Source of the DNA: Amyloporia xantha
Taxonomy: Eukaryota > Basidiomycota > Agaricomycetes > Polyporales > Adustoporiaceae
Length of the DNA stretch: 64,000 bases
Assembly (NCBI GenBank): GCA_036971615.1
Contig: JAYKKR010000029.1
Location: 248,001 to 312,000 of the forward strand
Direction: 5' to 3'
Under the pieces are notes generated by a model, which searched no databases, had not been told where the DNA came from, and saw only the letters and a program-made list of their open reading frames with translations. Both the position numbers and the translations under genes were made by a program. Positions 61,645 to 64,000 of this stretch are shown piece by piece (within the stretch, counting starts at the first letter, position 1; each line of letters opens with the position of its first letter).

Positions 61645-62483
61645 ATGGATTGTGAACGGGATGAAGGTACAAAATTACTATGAACATAAGAGAATAAAGG
61701 AGCATGTTCAATTGGTACGCCGGTAGTCTGTTCTTGGTCCATCCGCGCACTGGGTTCAGGTAGACCGCATTTGAAATTTGCACGTACAGGTCGCAGCACT
61801 CACTGTAGCCGACTTATAAATCTTTGGAAAAATAGCACAGGTGCGACCAGGACATTTGATGAAACTGATTCATCGACTCAGTGCCCGTGCTCACATATGA
61901 CCGAGAGGCGTAGCATTGACAGGGTCATACATCAAGATAACATTCAGCAGTGAGACGGCGCGCGGTTTGGAAGCCGTGTTGGAGAAGGAATTCGAAGTCT
62001 GCTACCGTTGTTGGTCTCCTGTGAGTAGATGCTTCTCTCAAACCTTCGCAGGCTGATAACCGCTGTCTCAGTGATCAGCACTGACTCAGATAACGGACAC
62101 ACTGACAATGGCTTTACTACGTGGTACGCTAATTTAGTTGACATCGAACGACGTCGACGATACCTTACAATCAGTTTTCGGAATCTCTCGATGAAACGAC
62201 GAGAACGCAAGCATGGTCTAAGGCGCGAAAGGCATCATATATTCAAGAGCAGCGAGTGACGATCAATGCATCATGTAGTCAAAATTGAAACCTGGCAATA
62301 TTCACGACCCCTCTCTGTGTTCAGGACGGCTGGCTCTCCACATCCTCCGCATTGGGATGAAGATATCCTAGTTCGATGATTCCTTCGATAACTCAAGCTC
62401 GAGCAGCCCTGCGGCAGCGACGGAAGTACTGATTTCGGGACGTCGATCAGTCAGGAGGGTTTCGCTCTTCTCTGGCACCGGCT
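61645..62483 (-). repeat. 3' flank of FunK1 D (right half of inverted duplication), with empty target site
   Basis: Reverse-complement match to 48556-49351 plus 54466-54523. The transposon stack found on the left copy is absent here; its target dinucleotide is at 61705-61706 within CAATTGAACATGCTCC (minus strand). Confidence 0.8.
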
Positions 62484-64000
62484 CTAGGGAGCGGCCTGCT
62501 TGGCTGCTCCGGAAGGATTACTCGGACTTCTTTGGCTTTCGGATTGTGAGTCGGTCATACCTTCCCTTTTCCATTTTTCCCCACTGCTCGTGCGGGAACT
62601 GAAAGTGCACGTCGAGATTGAATCCGTGAACTGGGCAAACTGGTCGTGGAGGAGCTTATCTGCCGTCCATTCCTGTGGTTTATCGAGAACGTCAATGAAC
62701 GCCCCGATCAAATATCTGTGGTTAGAAAGCAATGGTTGCGGATTGGGGTCCACAACCCAGGTGGGAAGTACAGCGTACTTTTGCTCCTGATGGTCCCGTC
62801 GCAGTGCGAGATTTCGGCGCTTGCTGCCTAGTGGCAGATGTCTTGGTACTGCAGTGTTCATAAGTCGCTGTTTGAGCTTTGGAGGTTTCGATTCTGCTGC
62901 ATTCAGTTCGTCTATCTGAACCGCTATGGCTGCATAATGTTTCTGGCATATTTTTGCCAGGGATTGGATCAGCTCTTGCAGAGGTTGACTGGCAATGGGA
63001 GCGAATGGAGTCTCCGCCAGTCGGTTGTGAGAAAATTTGGTAGTGCCACCGACATCGAAACCATCAGGGGTGGTCCAATAAGAGTCATATGCGCTTGATA
63101 CATGCGCTTGAAGGCATTGAGGGTCGCGACTGAGGGCATGCGGATGCCACTTCAGAACAAGCCATCTAGTGAGATGGACAAACGATTCCAGATCGTCTGA
63201 TAACTCATGCCTCTTGTGTGGGTACTTCAAAAGCAGGGCTGACATGAACTGCCAGGTACCCTACAGAAGCAGATGCGTCGACGTCAGAGAAAGACGGGCT
63301 GTGCCTTTTGGGACAATAGTACTCACACAGCGTGTTTTTTGTGCAGGACCTTTGTTCAAGTCTTGCTTGAATTTGCAAAGATCCCAATCGTTGAGTATTC
63401 CGCAAGATCTTACATTGCCGTTACTGTCGACTACTGACTCGCTGTTAATAAGGATGTTCCCGACGCTAACGTCACAGTGGAGAACACCTGCTTTCTCCCA
63501 TGCATCTTGATGAGCTAACAGGTGACATCGATTTGTCAGAATATGTATATGATGTGCAGATGTTATCACTGACCTGCCAACGCATCGATCATTACATCTA
63601 TCATATCTGCAGAATCACGATATGATTCCAATGGACGACACACTTCTTTGAAGCTGAGACGGTAGTGGATGCGAGCCCCATACTGACCCGGTTCCAAGAA
63701 GTCCTGAGTAAGAGTCTTCTGGACTGTTACCTTGTCCAAATATACATCACCGGCGCTGATAGGTGTCGCAATACATTCAACACCTTTCTTCCATAGATGT
63801 TTATATACTTCTCCTTCTGGTTTGACACGGAGCGAGGCAGGACGCCACGTGTCCTTCAGGAATACGAGTCGCTTCGTGCTCACGTCGTAGGCGACATAGC
63901 CTCTTGTGGCTCGCCCTGTAGGAGAATGACTTGTGGTACGTGGCTTTCCAATCAAGAAACACTGTTGCGAACAAGAATTGTTTGCTGCAGTCGTGCCGCC
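62484..64000 (-). CDS. FunK1 fungal-type protein kinase D, 5' end beyond the window
   Basis: Exons visible: 64000 (edge) to 63574, 63515-63327 and 63260-62484. It is nearly identical to copy C in [39 protein letters not shown] and the first about 95 residues of the last exon. Two differences stand out. The catalytic loop reads [14 protein letters not shown], so the HRD arginine is Cys through a C-to-T change at a CpG. The segment after ICQKHYAAIAVQIDELNA is strongly diverged from C before the two converge again at [20 protein letters not shown] is kept. HRD Arg is not strictly required in all kinases, so activity is uncertain. The start lies outside the window. Confidence 0.82.

Noticed and set aside
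1..64000. CRISPR arrays, bacterial operons, ribosome binding sites or rRNA genes
   Set aside because: The DNA is eukaryotic with spliced genes; no regularly spaced repeats or rRNA-like segments were found.

Overview
The window looks like nuclear DNA of an agaricomycete fungus, probably of the Polyporales. Genes carry many short introns of about 45-60 nt and very small exons. The gene content also fits: FunK1 fungal-type kinases, agaricomycete F-box-like proteins, a DUF6533 membrane protein and a secreted GH28 polygalacturonase. The organism assignment is inference from gene style and families.

Layout. 1-13,800 is ordinary genic DNA. It holds a 16-exon dipeptidyl peptidase IV (83-3673), an F-box-like gene (6059-7419, minus) lying between two copies of a 31-residue cysteine-rich microgene (5391-5554 and 8895-9055), an INO80F-like coiled-coil gene (9955-10730) and a FAD-dependent oxidoreductase (11102-12978, minus). 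13,812-19,317 is a 5.5-kb insertion made of two pairs of long inverted arms in interleaved order A-B-A'-B'. It is followed by a DUF6533-type membrane protein gene (19755-21265), a GC-rich repeat-like block (21.3-23.75 kb), AT-rich transposon-like debris and a near-perfect 316-bp palindrome (26095-26820). 27,186-39,164 holds three more F-box-like genes, ALG5 (29639-30951, minus), GH28 endopolygalacturonase (32594-34522) and a decayed FunK1 copy. 40,235-48,555 is a run of three FunK1 kinases: A on minus with a frameshift, B on plus with an in-frame stop, and C on plus and intact. 49,354-54,465 is a nested transposon stack with four layers plus a SINE. A three-exon gene follows (56474-58978, minus; tentatively Nro1/ETT1-like), then another FunK1 remnant and the 3' part of FunK1 D (62484 to the window end, minus). 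D is a close inverted duplicate of C.

How it fits together. The left third and the genes at 29-35 kb and 56-59 kb are housekeeping or lifestyle genes: membrane and secreted peptidase, N-glycosylation sugar donor, pectin breakdown. The F-box-like and FunK1 genes are two expanded, fast-turnover families that occur together with pseudogenes and transposons, so this is a birth-and-death gene cluster. The inverted duplication carrying FunK1 C and D also preserves the empty target site of the transposon stack, so the order of events can be read from the sequence: duplication, then terminal-inverted-repeat element, then TA-flanked element, then copia.

The strongest candidates for something undescribed are the two-copy Cys-rich microgene (seven synonymous and no amino-acid differences between copies, shared promoter architecture) and the interleaved A-B-A'-B' element.
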